Origin: an uncultured Thiotrichales bacterium
Lineage (GTDB): Bacteria > Pseudomonadota > Gammaproteobacteria > CAIRSR01
Direction: 5' to 3'
DNA length: 47,796 nucleotides
Assembly: GCA_903881315.1 (NCBI GenBank)
Contig: CAIRSR010000053.1
Location: forward strand, 1-47,796
Below, piece by piece: positions 37,946 to 45,154 of this stretch (position 1 is its first letter; each line of letters starts with the position of its first letter). The notes beneath the pieces are model-generated. The model did not search any database and had not been told where the DNA came from. It worked only from the letters and a program-made list of their open reading frames with translations. A program made the translations under genes and the position numbers.

Positions 37946-37982
37946 ACACCTATTGTGCACTTGCATCGCTTAGGTGTAGGGT
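37946..37982 (+). promoter_or_regulatory. rightward promoter with overlapping operator-like inverted repeat
   Basis: TTGTGC (37953-37958) and TAGGGT (37977-37982) are 18 nt apart, about 60 bp before the first rightward start codon (38043). ACACCTA (37946-37952) and TAGGTGT (37971-37977) form a perfect 7-bp inverted repeat that straddles the -35 and touches the -10, a natural place for a repressor. The -10 matches that of the leftward promoter at 28005. Confidence 0.55.
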
Positions 37983-38042
37983 CCGTCTCATTCCGCATAT
38001 GACCGCTCTGGTCATTCTGACGATTGAGGAAGGTAGCAAGCG

Positions 38043-38447
38043 ATGCCGGTCAAGAAGCCAGCAAAGAAAACAGCGGTTGTGGTTGTTGCCAAGCCAGCGC
38101 CAAAGCCCGTAGCGAAGCCAGCGCCAGCGGCAAAGGTTGCTCGGGTAGCCAAAAAGGTAGTCGAGGTATCGAAGCCAGAATTGGTGCATTCCTATTCCAA
38201 GAAAGACATCAACGCAAAGACAGGATTTTCTCGCGGCACGAATTCGGACATTATCGCCATCGAATTGCTAAAGGGCGGGAAGTCAAGGGCCGACGTTGCT
38301 AAACGAGTCGCAGACATTATCCCAAACAAAACTAAGAACGGAACCGCTAAGCCGTTTACACATATCGTGGCGAATACGCTGTATCGAATGATTGAAAGCG
38401 GCAAGTTTGAAGTTGTTTCTACTTACAAGGTCCGTAAGACCCGCTAA
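38043..38447 (+). CDS. lysine-rich tailed protein with winged-helix-like C-terminus
   Basis: A 134-residue protein. The first 45 residues are Lys/Ala/Pro/Val repeats (KKPAKKTAVVVVAKPAPKPV), a histone-H1-like DNA-binding tail. Residues 50-134 (NSDIIAIELLKGGKSRADVA, KRVADIIPNKTKNGTAKPF, VANTLYRMIESGKFEVVSTY) have a helix-helix-helix-wing layout typical of small DNA-binding domains. It is the first rightward gene, directly beside the iteron region and upstream of dnaB, so it may be an origin-binding or repressor-type protein; that is inference. Confidence 0.65.
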   Translation: MPVKKPAKKTAVVVVAKPAPKPVAKPAPAAKVARVAKKVVEVSKPELVHSYSKKDINAKTGFSRGTNSDIIAIELLKGGKSRADVAKRVADIIPNKTKNGTAKPFTHIVANTLYRMIESGKFEVVSTYKVRKTR

Positions 38448-38454
38448 AGCCCTT

Positions 38455-38505
38455 AGGCCCGGTCCTACCTGTCCAGATACCTATTTGGCGGTTTGGACCG
38501 GGCCT
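38455..38505 (+). other. intercistronic hairpin before dnaB, 11-bp perfect stem
   Basis: Arms 38455-38465 and 38495-38505 (AGGCCCGGTCC / GGACCGGGCCT) pair perfectly around a 29-nt loop between the lysine-rich gene and dnaB. The 3' side is TGTGGC, not a U tract. It resembles the hairpins upstream of dnaE and the MoxR gene. Confidence 0.75.
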
Positions 38506-38551
38506 TGTGGCAGGAATCGCGTTATAGGAGCATTCTAGAGACGGAGCGAAA

Positions 38552-39961
38552 GTGCCAGACAATGTTGAAGTGCTATTAATCTCCGCAGTTCTGCGAACAG
38601 GCGATCATTTGTCCGCTGCTGGCAGGGGAATTACTACCAAATTTTTTCATACCTATCCCGACGAGTGGAAATTTATCGAGGCGTACATTTCGATCCACAA
38701 AAGGACGCCCTCTAAGGATGCGTTTAAGTCTAAGTTTTCTGAGTTTCGGATCAAGGCAAGCGACGATATCGAGTATTTTATCGAAGAGGTACGCAAGTCT
38801 CATATCCAACACGAATTGACGAACCACATTCAAGACGCGATTGCGCTTATGCAAAATGGCGAGACGGAGCGTGCCGTAAAAGCGCTTCACTCTGGATCAC
38901 TTGCAATCGAAGCGGAAATGGGCGGAATGTCGGGAGACGAAGACATCTTCCAGAATTGGCAACCTATCTACGACGAGGCAATGCTAAGAAATAACAGGTT
39001 CTTGAATCAAGGGCAAGCGGGTATCCCTACTGGCTTCCCAACCCTTGACGAGCGAACAGGCGGTCCTCAGCCCGGTCAGGTTTGGATTGTGGCTGCCAGA
39101 CTAGGACAGGGTAAAACGTGGTCCCTAGTGCGAATGGCTACCGCTGCCGCGTTCTCTGGCTACGTCGTTCAATATGACGCGCTAGAGCAATCGCGTATTG
39201 AGATCGGTATGCGGGTTCATGCGTTTGCATCGTCAGAATACGGCAAGCAGGTATTCAAGAACCTTGATCTATCTCAGGGCAAGAATTTCTCACCCCGCGA
39301 GTACAAGGAATTCTTGAACGACTTAAAGGGACAGGTAAGCGGCAAGTTTCATATTGCTGATGCAACTGGTGGAACTATTGGTCCTGCCCAAATTGCTGCA
39401 CAGATTGAACGCAATACGCCGGATGCCGTTTTCTTGGATTACATAACGCTTGTCGATACACCTTCGGGCACAAGCGATTGGCAGGGAATAGCAGGATTGA
39501 GCAAAACCTTGAAGCAAATAGCAGGGCGATACAAGGTTCCAATTATTGCCGCTGCCCAACTAAACCGTAACGCTGCGGGCCGAAAGGAAATTGGCGGTCC
39601 AGAAGACCTAGCCGAATCTGATGCTCTAGGCCGCGATGCTGACGCGGTTATCCAGATGCGTCAATTGTCCAAGTCGGTAATTATGATGAAGTTGACCAAG
39701 TTTCGGCACGGCGCTGATGGGTTCTCTTGGTACACACTGTTTAAGCCAAACACCGGGCACTTTGAAGAGGTCACCCGCGATGAAGCATTCGACAAGGTTG
39801 CGGAGGATAAGGCAGAAGACGAAGAGGGTGATACCTATACGTTCAAGCCACGTTCTAAGGGATCGTTCGCTAAGACCCAGCAAGACCGCAAGCCAGCGGA
39901 CGATGAGTTTGAGGATGTTGCTCCTGCACCTAGCCGTGTTGTTGTACGGAGGTCGAAGTGA
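38552..39961 (+). CDS. dnaB: DnaB-like replicative helicase
   Basis: GTG start (GGAG upstream); 469 residues. A short N-terminal helical domain (about 1-125) is followed by the RecA-fold helicase: GIPTGFPTLDERTGGPQPGQ, Walker A AARLGQGKTW (about 181-190), Walker B region AVFLDYITLVD, then the H3-like Gln motif IIAAAQLNRNAAGRKE and ESDALGRDADAVIQM. The C-terminus is acidic, then basic (SRVVVRRSK). It unwinds DNA at the fork with the primase encoded in overlap downstream and DnaE from the leftward operon. The N-terminal domain is shorter than and diverged from the cellular DnaB N-domain. Confidence 0.9.
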   Translation: MPDNVEVLLISAVLRTGDHLSAAGRGITTKFFHTYPDEWKFIEAYISIHKRTPSKDAFKSKFSEFRIKASDDIEYFIEEVRKSHIQHELTNHIQDAIALMQNGETERAVKALHSGSLAIEAEMGGMSGDEDIFQNWQPIYDEAMLRNNRFLNQGQAGIPTGFPTLDERTGGPQPGQVWIVAARLGQGKTWSLVRMATAAAFSGYVVQYDALEQSRIEIGMRVHAFASSEYGKQVFKNLDLSQGKNFSPREYKEFLNDLKGQVSGKFHIADATGGTIGPAQIAAQIERNTPDAVFLDYITLVDTPSGTSDWQGIAGLSKTLKQIAGRYKVPIIAAAQLNRNAAGRKEIGGPEDLAESDALGRDADAVIQMRQLSKSVIMMKLTKFRHGADGFSWYTLFKPNTGHFEEVTRDEAFDKVAEDKAEDEEGDTYTFKPRSKGSFAKTQQDRKPADDEFEDVAPAPSRVVVRRSK

Positions 39962-40899
39962 CTGCCCGGTTTGAACGTTTCGCTGAGACATACCTGCAAG
40001 TGACGTTGCGAGGCGGGGCAGAATGGATGTGTCGTTGTCCATTACATGACGACAATGGAGCGTCTTTACAATTCAACGTGCATAAGGGCTTGTGGGTTTG
40101 CTTCGGATGTCAGCAAGGCGGGTCTGCAAAGTCGTTAGCAAAGCGTATGAATGTATCGTTTGAAGAGCCATCTGTTCCGCTTGACGAATTGAGCAAGCAG
40201 TTGAACGCCGTTATTCATCCTGTTCCTAAGCACTCGCCTGTCATATTGCCCGAGACATATCTAAAGCGTTTCGCAATCGACCATCACGAATATTGGGATA
40301 AGCGTGGGTTTACAGAACAATCGCAAGAAGAGTTTGGCCTTGGGTATGACTTCATGCAGGACCAACTAACGATTCCGTTTCGTAATCCCGAAGGTGAATT
40401 GCTAGGTGTCATCCGGCGAAGGCTTGACAATGGGTTCCCACGCTACTTATACCCAAAGGGATTCGACCGTATGGGATCGTTGTTCGCATCGTGGAAGTGG
40501 AAGAACGGCCCACTGGTATTAGTAGAGGGATCGCTTGACGCTGTTATGTGTTGGCAGAACACGACTCCTGCAATGGCAATCTATGGGTCTTCAATTCACC
40601 CGCGACAGGTACAGTTGCTACGCCGTCTTGGTGTTAAGGAAGTAGTCCTGTTCTTTGACTATGACACCGCAGGGATGGCAGCGGCCAAGCGGGTTGCGGA
40701 TTACTTAGACGGTTTCGTTGTCCGCAGAGTTGAATGGGATAGCGAAGTGTATTGCTGGCGTAAGGAATGCAACTGCACACGCGAGCATCGACCAGACCCC
40801 GGCTCATTGAAAGACCCGCTTGATATGGCAGAGGTATTGTCGCGCATTGAGTTAACAGGATCGGCCCTACGTATCGACCAACTACGAAAGCAGGCATGA
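39958..40899 (+). CDS. DNA primase (zinc-binding plus TOPRIM)
   Basis: GTG start overlapping dnaB (GTGA); 313 residues. The N-terminal zinc domain has MCRCPLHDDNGASLQFNV and GLWVCFGCQQGGS (C-x-C...H... CxxC arrangement of CHC2-type primases). The TOPRIM domain shows PLVLVEGSLDAVMCWQ (catalytic Glu) and VVLFFDYDTAGMAAAKRVAD (DxD), with an intervening RNA-polymerase-like part (FGLGYDFMQDQLTIPFRNPE). A CNCTREH cluster near 275 may bind metal too. It makes RNA primers for DnaE. Confidence 0.88.
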   Translation: MTARFERFAETYLQVTLRGGAEWMCRCPLHDDNGASLQFNVHKGLWVCFGCQQGGSAKSLAKRMNVSFEEPSVPLDELSKQLNAVIHPVPKHSPVILPETYLKRFAIDHHEYWDKRGFTEQSQEEFGLGYDFMQDQLTIPFRNPEGELLGVIRRRLDNGFPRYLYPKGFDRMGSLFASWKWKNGPLVLVEGSLDAVMCWQNTTPAMAIYGSSIHPRQVQLLRRLGVKEVVLFFDYDTAGMAAAKRVADYLDGFVVRRVEWDSEVYCWRKECNCTREHRPDPGSLKDPLDMAEVLSRIELTGSALRIDQLRKQA

Positions 40900-41180
40900 T
40901 GAACAAGCATCCTTGGGTTGTAATGGCAGAGAGCATGAGTCCGCAGCCAATGCCATCTATTGTAAAATGGGACAACATAAAGGTAACCCTTCCTGATGGG
41001 AAGGTAGAAGACGGCGCTGTGCTTAGCGTTGCTACACCCTCGGGTTGCATGACCTTATTCCTAAGCGTTGAGGACTTTGATCGAATGCTGGATCAAGCCG
41101 CTGAGGTTAGGGCAAACATGAACGAGGGTGGGTTATACATCGCGCAGCAAATGCCCGGTAAGAACGGCCTAGTGCTATGA
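40896..41180 (+). CDS. hypothetical protein
   Basis: A 94-residue protein overlapping the primase stop (two adjacent ATGs at 40896 and 40899). It has strands IVKWDNIKVTLPDGKVEDGA and LSVATPSGCMTLFLSVEDFD, then helix RMLDQAAEVRANMNEGG. Small proteins of this kind follow replication genes in many phages, and no function is known to me. Confidence 0.65.
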   Translation: MMNKHPWVVMAESMSPQPMPSIVKWDNIKVTLPDGKVEDGAVLSVATPSGCMTLFLSVEDFDRMLDQAAEVRANMNEGGLYIAQQMPGKNGLVL

Positions 41181-41374
41181 GCATTGATAACCCAAAGTAT
41201 CGCGGGACAACGGGAATAGACCTTGACAGAAACCGGGTGCTGGATCGGATGGAAGCACAGTCGGACGCATTGGAACAGCAGGACCAGAAGGCGCGACTCG
41301 TTGTTGCTGGTGCGTCGAATGGTGTGGAGGACTGCCGACTTCTGTTAGAAGCATTGGGGCTAATTGATGTCTAG
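41177..41374 (+). CDS. small helical protein
   Basis: A 65-residue protein overlapping the upstream stop (ATGA). A helical central region (RNRVLDRMEAQSDALEQQDQ) ends in DCRLLLEALGL, a C-terminal signature common in small actinophage proteins of unknown function. A 19-residue frame begins at its stop (41369) but is too short to call. Confidence 0.6.
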   Translation: MSIDNPKYRGTTGIDLDRNRVLDRMEAQSDALEQQDQKARLVVAGASNGVEDCRLLLEALGLIDV

Positions 41375-41518
41375 TATTCCTGCCCCAATCTTCTTGAACG
41401 ACCCAACAAAATTCGGCGGCATGTAATGTAAGAAACTTTTAATAATCCTGCCTTCTAGCCCGGTAGCATTTTTTCCTAGCAGGTTTTACTTTTTCTGACA
41501 CGACTGAGGATCGCTTCA

Positions 41519-41677
41519 TTGCCTCACGGGGTGGGGTGGCAAGTCATCGCCACCCCAGAGGACACGCTCTACATCATTTGCTGGAATTGCTCCTACAGGT
41601 ACGCCTCTAAGCCCTTAGACTCCGAAGAAGCCCTAGCAGTATCCCCGCCACTTAATCCAGATTCCGTATCGCTGTAG
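41519..41677 (+). CDS. 52-residue CxxC protein (TTG start)
   Basis: A TTG at 41519-41521 has GAGGA 8 nt upstream, and the frame reads LPHGVGWQVIATPEDTLYII, CWNCSYRYASKPLDSEEALA, VSPPLNPDSVSL. CWNC and the aromatic/acidic pattern look genuine. A 9-bp stem (41532-41540/41549-41557, loop 8 nt) lies at the 5' end of the frame. It is the last rightward gene before the tandem-repeat region. The preceding 140 bp (41375-41518) hold no convincing gene; a T6 run at 41471 may mark a weak terminator. Confidence 0.55.
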   Translation: MPHGVGWQVIATPEDTLYIICWNCSYRYASKPLDSEEALAVSPPLNPDSVSL

Positions 41678-41978
41678 GTGCGCGATGGTCACGGTAGGTG
41701 CTCAAGGTCACGCTCGCATCGTTCCAAGGCGTTCATACAAGCACCCCGCAAAATTCCCAATAAAAAATTATATCCATTCTTCCAAGGCACCTTTTTACTT
41801 TCCAAAAAATTTCATATCCATTCTTCCAAGGCACCTTTTTACTTTCCAAAAAATTTCATATCCATTCACCTTGGGTGCCCACGGGGGCGGGGGGTCGGCC
41901 GCAGACTGTGGAATAAGCGGAATTGGGAGACGCCTCATATTTATGCGTGTGCGAGCGCAATGGATTGCCGGGCTTGCC
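41678..41978. other. gene-free convergent gap
   Basis: About 300 bp between the last rightward gene and the 3' end of the minus-strand HTH gene. It holds the 44-bp tandem repeat, an AT-rich stretch, then a G-rich run (about 41880-41895). Short open frames here read through the repeats and do not look like protein. No strong terminator was found, although transcription converges here. Confidence 0.5.
41770..41867. repeat. 44-bp tandem direct repeat (2.2 copies)
   Basis: Units 41770-41813 and 41814-41857 are identical and a 10-bp third start follows (41858-41867). Each contains CCAAGGCACC and an A6/T5-rich part. The repeat is non-coding and lies at the convergent end of the rightward operon. 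Iterons, a packaging or recombination site, or replication slippage are possible origins. Confidence 0.8.
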
Positions 41979-43013
41979 CTATATATCTAGGTTACTACTT
42001 GTTTCTACCCGCCCTAGTATCGTGGGATAAGGATTATCGAGGCTTTCAATAATCTCGGCATCAATAATTTCCTCATCACCCAAACGTGTAGAACTTTCGT
42101 ATGCCTGCGCGCTCTCTATTTGTTTCACTGGCGCTTTCCTTGGCTCTCTCCCAATTGCTTGCTCCACATATTTCTGCGCGTCCTGTGAGTTGGGATCAAT
42201 ACCAACGGCTTGCATCATTGCGGCAACGAATTCTTGTTCGCTACCTTGGATTACCATTACACCCTTTGCCTGTACGTTGATCCCGAAGTGTTGCTGTAGT
42301 TCATGGGCTGTATCTACTCCCACTCCCGCAATCTTGTATCGCATTTCCATTATTCGCATGAGCCGGTCAATCTGGTTCAAGTCGTTGCTATTACGCAATC
42401 TTTCTGTGCATCGCATCTGATACTCGTCTAGTCGCTGTAGGTCAAGCAGGATTACGTCTTTTGCTGTCTCAAACGAATGCCGGGTAAGTAGTCCATCTAT
42501 TTGTTGCTTGGCGTGGGAGGGAGAGCCAAAACCTACTGCCTTTGCTATCTCCGAGTAAGAGACGCCTGCCTTTCTTAGTTCTAGCCCGCGCTCTGCTTTT
42601 CTGCGGCGCTCCTCTTGTGCCAATATCTGTGCGGCTGTTTTCTTTTTCTTCGTGATTCTCGTCTTGCGTATTTGATTCTCTGTATGAAAGGGCACCGGCT
42701 TACGAATCATTTGCTTACCGGCGTGCTCACCAGTGGCGGGAACAATTATTCTCTTACGTCGGTTTGCCTCCTTTTGATTGATCTCCGCTAGTGCATCTTC
42801 AAAGGAAGTTTTATTCTTGCGGGACAGAATGTATGCCAGCCTGTTTTTTGCTCGCTCTGTCATTGGCTTGAAAACATATAGCGCCGTTTCTGGTACCCTG
42901 CTTGAGAAAGTTGCGGCAACTACGTGATTTGGGCTACCACTTTTGACAGCACTTTTGACAGCACTTTTGGGCGTTTTTCTAGGTATTTTCACCGTTCTTT
43001 TTTCTTGGCTCAT
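41979..43013 (-). CDS. HTH protein, candidate terminase small subunit
   Basis: A 344-residue protein with a Lys-rich N-terminus (KRTVKIPRKTPKSAVKSAVK) and long basic helices. The HTH is GLELRKAGVSYSEIAKAVGF followed by GSPSHAKQQIDGLL, and then the helical part RLDEYQMRCTERLRNSNDLN and IDRLMRIMEMRYKIAGVGVD. This 'A..LR..G.sy..Ia..lG..s...A...v...l......lr.lel.RLd' architecture is found in small-terminase-like and regulatory HTH proteins of actinophages. A separate oligomerising C-terminal part is not obvious. It could recognise packaging sites for TerL (14.5-15.9 kb) or regulate transcription. Its upstream DNA is pyrimidine-rich and low-complexity. Confidence 0.65.
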   Translation of the reverse strand: MSQEKRTVKIPRKTPKSAVKSAVKSGSPNHVVAATFSSRVPETALYVFKPMTERAKNRLAYILSRKNKTSFEDALAEINQKEANRRKRIIVPATGEHAGKQMIRKPVPFHTENQIRKTRITKKKKTAAQILAQEERRRKAERGLELRKAGVSYSEIAKAVGFGSPSHAKQQIDGLLTRHSFETAKDVILLDLQRLDEYQMRCTERLRNSNDLNQIDRLMRIMEMRYKIAGVGVDTAHELQQHFGINVQAKGVMVIQGSEQEFVAAMMQAVGIDPNSQDAQKYVEQAIGREPRKAPVKQIESAQAYESSTRLGDEEIIDAEIIESLDNPYPTILGRVETSSNLDI

Positions 43014-43292
43014 ATTCTGATGATACGGCGCTCCTCATAGATGTCAATACTTTACTAAGTATATTGTGCATTTCTAATTATTTCTCTCTTTATCTATCTC
43101 TTTATTTCTCTCTCTATCTGTATGTCTATCTGCCCCTTTACTCCTTGCCTCTATCCGTTCCTCTCTTATCTCTATATATGTGTGTGTGTGTGTACCGATA
43201 GAGGTTCTCCGCTCCCGCGATTATCGTAAAAACACATTATTTCTTACGTGTTGCTGTTTGCCTTTTTTCTTCCATTATGTGATCTTACCCAC
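43014..43292. other. low-complexity intergenic region
   Basis: About 280 bp without a convincing gene. From about 43079 to 43170 the + strand is largely T/C (CTCTTTATCT-like motifs), then a (TG)n run at about 43176-43192. A 17-bp sequence at 43062-43078 is repeated at 43806-43822. It must hold divergent control signals for the minus HTH gene and the plus small genes, but no clear promoter was identified. Confidence 0.5.
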
Positions 43293-43469
43293 ATGGCATT
43301 TCATATGAACGACTTGGGCGGCGAGGTATACCCTTCGCATATTCCTGTTTCTAACCCGCAGATTATTTTTGGAATTGCGCTTGCTACCGGCATTATTGTT
43401 GGCACTAAATTTGCTCGCTGGTACGTTGGCCCTTCAAAGAAGAAAAAGAAAGTGTCCAAGAAAAAATGA
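43293..43469 (+). CDS. small membrane protein with Lys-rich tail
   Basis: The ATG at 43293 gives 58 residues: a soluble start (HMNDLGGEVYPSHIPVSNPQ), one transmembrane segment IIFGIALATGIIVGTKFA, and a cytoplasmic-type basic end PSKKKKKVSKKK. No clear ribosome site precedes the ATG; an upstream GTG (43248) or a later ATG (43305) are alternatives. The stop overlaps the next gene as ATGA, supporting reality. Confidence 0.55.
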   Translation: MAFHMNDLGGEVYPSHIPVSNPQIIFGIALATGIIVGTKFARWYVGPSKKKKKVSKKK

Positions 43470-43681
43470 GTACCCACGCACCCCATGCCTCACCGCATAT
43501 TGACCCCGACGGTGTTTGCCAATGTATTTGTAAGGAATGTTGGCTCCCGCCATATAAAAGGGACGGGAAAGTTGAACCCAATGGAATATGTATTTGCTGG
43601 GATTGTTCGCCTGATATCTGCGATGACCACAACACCGGGCGCGACACAATGGGTGAACCATACGGAACGACGCGATTCTAG
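43466..43681 (+). CDS. Cys-rich small protein, likely zinc-binding
   Basis: A 71-residue protein whose ATG overlaps the previous stop. Two similar Cys clusters, DGVCQCICKECW (about 15-26) and NGICICWDCSPDIC (about 39-52), suggest a four-or-more-cysteine metal fold. Its neighbours are small membrane and zinc-type proteins. No family is recognised. Confidence 0.6.
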   Translation: MSTHAPHASPHIDPDGVCQCICKECWLPPYKRDGKVEPNGICICWDCSPDICDDHNTGRDTMGEPYGTTRF

Positions 43682-43692
43682 CCACGCCTGCG

Positions 43693-43815
43693 CTACGAAC
43701 TAGGACGGTTGGGCATCCGTTTACCCTCCACGTATCCTCGGGCCGCTAATACCCCTTCTTGGGATTTTGTTAGTATTCTTCCTTGTGTTTTTACTTTTTG
43801 TGCCTTATTGTGCAT
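43693..43815 (-). CDS. possible 40-residue minus-strand protein
   Basis: This frame fills the gap between two plus genes: MHNKAQKVKTQGRILTKSQE then GVLAARGYVEGKRMPNRPSS. It reads like protein, but no ribosome site is visible and the start codon lies inside the 17-bp repeat. It could be an antisense shadow. Confidence 0.25.
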   Translation of the reverse strand: MHNKAQKVKTQGRILTKSQEGVLAARGYVEGKRMPNRPSS

Positions 43816-43849
43816 TTCTAATGGGCTATTTATGATAGGGGGGACGAAA

Positions 43850-43954
43850 ATGGAACTACTTACGAAGCCGGTTGAGCGCACCTACTGCGAAACTCACGAT
43901 TTCTGGTATGCGGTAGGAATTGATTGTCCTTTCTGCACCGACATTCATCCGTGA
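43850..43954 (+). CDS. 34-residue zinc-type protein
   Basis: The ATG at 43850 follows AGGGGGG by 6 nt. The product MELLTKPVERTYCETHDFWY followed by AVGIDCPFCTDIHP has a CxxH...CxxC pattern, a minimal metal-binding fold common in small phage proteins. It ends 24 bp before a strong terminator. Function is unknown. Confidence 0.6.
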   Translation: MELLTKPVERTYCETHDFWYAVGIDCPFCTDIHP

Positions 43955-43978
43955 GTTTCTAACCCCGAATATGGCAAT

Positions 43979-44004
43979 GCCCCCGTCCAGATCGCGGCGG
44001 GGGC
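43979..44004. terminator. GC-rich terminator between convergent genes
   Basis: GCCCCCG (43979-43985) and CGGGGGC (43998-44004) form a 7-bp all-G/C stem with a 12-nt loop, placed between the plus genes ending at 43954 and the minus gene ending at 44021. It has only a weak T-rich follow-up, but its position suits bidirectional termination. Confidence 0.6.
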
Positions 44005-44020
44005 TTCGTCATGTATTGCT

Positions 44021-44218
44021 TTAATAATTGAATTCTAGTTGCACTCTCTCCCGATTGTGGCGCAAGGCTAGGGGGTCACACGCGAGCAACCGTCCGTCTA
44101 CTTCCTCCATGATGTAGCCAAGTGAACCTACACCTTTTGATACTTCGTTTACCGCCTGTGCTTTGCTTGTTGTACTGACTAGAACGTCTAATTGCACCCA
44201 AACACCGTCATTTACCAT
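44021..44218 (-). CDS. small hypothetical protein
   Basis: A 65-residue protein: WVQLDVLVSTTSKAQAVNEV, GSLGYIMEEVDGRLLACDPL, NRERVQLEFNY. It appears alpha/beta with no motif. It is the last gene of the leftward lysis/tail segment before the terminator at 43979-44004. The ribosome site is weak (GGAAATGG). Confidence 0.5.
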   Translation of the reverse strand: MVNDGVWVQLDVLVSTTSKAQAVNEVSKGVGSLGYIMEEVDGRLLACDPLALRHNRERVQLEFNY

Positions 44219-44275
44219 AGCGACCCATTTCCAAGAAAATAGAGAAAAAAAGAAATGATGGGGATGCCGGGAAGT

Positions 44276-44509
44276 TTATTTTCCCGACACCCCCACGGTC
44301 CCAACTCTTGCGCCACGAACTCTCCGTGAAGCAGGCGCAATGTTGGCATTAAGTTGTTCCCTGACTGTATCGGAACCGACACACGCAATGTCAATAGCCA
44401 AACGATCAAGGGATTTGCTGACTCGGTTGCGCCAGTAAGAAGCGATTGCCTTATTCAAAGCGTCCTCATTAGTCATTATGTAGACGCGAGAACTGGCAGT
44501 CGCTATCAC
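44276..44509 (-). CDS. small hypothetical protein after holin gene
   Basis: GTG at 44509 follows GGGAG by 6 nt and lies one base after the upstream stop; it yields 77 residues (an ATG at 44476 is an alternative). The sequence includes NEDALNKAIASYWRNRVSKS, LDRLAIDIACVGSDTVREQL and a basic end NIAPASRRVRGARV. Placement in the lysis cassette suggests a lysis-regulator or accessory role, unproven. Confidence 0.55.
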   Translation of the reverse strand: MIATASSRVYIMTNEDALNKAIASYWRNRVSKSLDRLAIDIACVGSDTVREQLNANIAPASRRVRGARVGTVGVSGK

Positions 44510-44510
44510 T

Positions 44511-45011
44511 TTACGCTCCCGGTGAGACGGCGGGTGCTTCAACCGGAGCAGGTACAGCATCTGGCGGTGTAGTAATGGTTGGCACATCTGGTGTTGCAAC
44601 GACCGTTGGATCAACGATTGAAGGATCAGGAGTTGCGACAACAGGCGCTGGTGAAATCGGTGTGTCTATAGCGTGCTGCGGAACGTAAGCGGGAGACAAA
44701 GGAACGTCAACATTGAAAACGCCTGATGCCCAAGAACTAATGCCAGTTGGTTTGAAGAAACCGTAATGGGTTGCAACTGCTACTACCCAAGCGGCTGCTC
44801 CCATGAGTGCGGCGTTCTGCCAATCAAACTTTACATTTGACGGGGTGTTCAAGAATCCGTTACCCACACCTACTGCTGCACTGATTAGCGCTAGTAAGAT
44901 TGCCTTTATGTTCCCGCCAGTGCTTGCTTTGGTTAGCAGGCCAACAGTAAACGGCGCTACCGCTCCTACTAGAAGCGTTACGATCTGCGTAGTGCTGAAT
45001 AATGCGCTCAT
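44511..45011 (-). CDS. holin-like membrane protein with Pro-rich tail
   Basis: A 166-residue protein with three hydrophobic segments (IVTLLVGAVAPFTVGLLT, AILLALISAAVGVGNGFL, ALMGAAAWVVAVATHYGFF) and a long Pro/Val/Ala/Thr tail (SPAPVVATPDPSIVDPTVVA). Transmembrane count, size and position two genes downstream of the endolysin support a holin or lysis-membrane role. The start overlaps the preceding stop (ATGA). Confidence 0.65.
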   Translation of the reverse strand: MSALFSTTQIVTLLVGAVAPFTVGLLTKASTGGNIKAILLALISAAVGVGNGFLNTPSNVKFDWQNAALMGAAAWVVAVATHYGFFKPTGISSWASGVFNVDVPLSPAYVPQHAIDTPISPAPVVATPDPSIVDPTVVATPDVPTITTPPDAVPAPVEAPAVSPGA

Positions 45012-45154
45012 TCTTCTTCCTCCTCATTTTTCTCTTGGTCGTTTCTTTTACGGTGATATCCAGCAGGCCATTTGTAACTTGCGTACATTAAAACTGAAGT
45101 GGATACAGCACCAGCAAACACGCTTAATGGTGCCGTCCACTCACTAGCACTCAC
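45008..45154 (-). CDS. 48-residue small membrane protein
   Basis: A GTG at 45152-45154 overlaps the upstream TGA (GTGA), and the TGA overlaps the holin-like gene's ATG. The product begins MSASEWTAPLSVFAGAVSTS, continues VLMYASYKWPAGYHRKRNDQ and ends EKNEEEE: one transmembrane helix followed by a basic-acidic tail. This fits a small lysis-cassette protein (second holin, antiholin or spanin-like partner). The run of Glu codons doubles as a purine-rich ribosome site for the next gene. Confidence 0.65.
   Translation of the reverse strand: MSASEWTAPLSVFAGAVSTSVLMYASYKWPAGYHRKRNDQEKNEEEEE

Larger units (their letters stand above)
43062..43822. repeat. 17-bp identical direct repeat, 744 bp apart
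   Basis: TATTGTGCATTTCTAAT occurs exactly at 43062-43078 and 43806-43822. The first copy lies about 50 bp upstream of the minus HTH gene, the second about 28 bp upstream of the small plus gene at 43850. Shared placement near starts of opposite genes suggests a binding site. Confidence 0.65.

Noticed and set aside
41369-41428. 19-codon frame after the 41177-41374 gene
   Set aside because: Very short with only a weak ribosome site; no context beyond an 8-base overlap.
41678-42052. 124-codon plus-strand frame across the 44-bp tandem repeat
   Set aside because: It consists of repeat-encoded sequence and runs into the minus HTH gene; no ribosome site or protein-like pattern.
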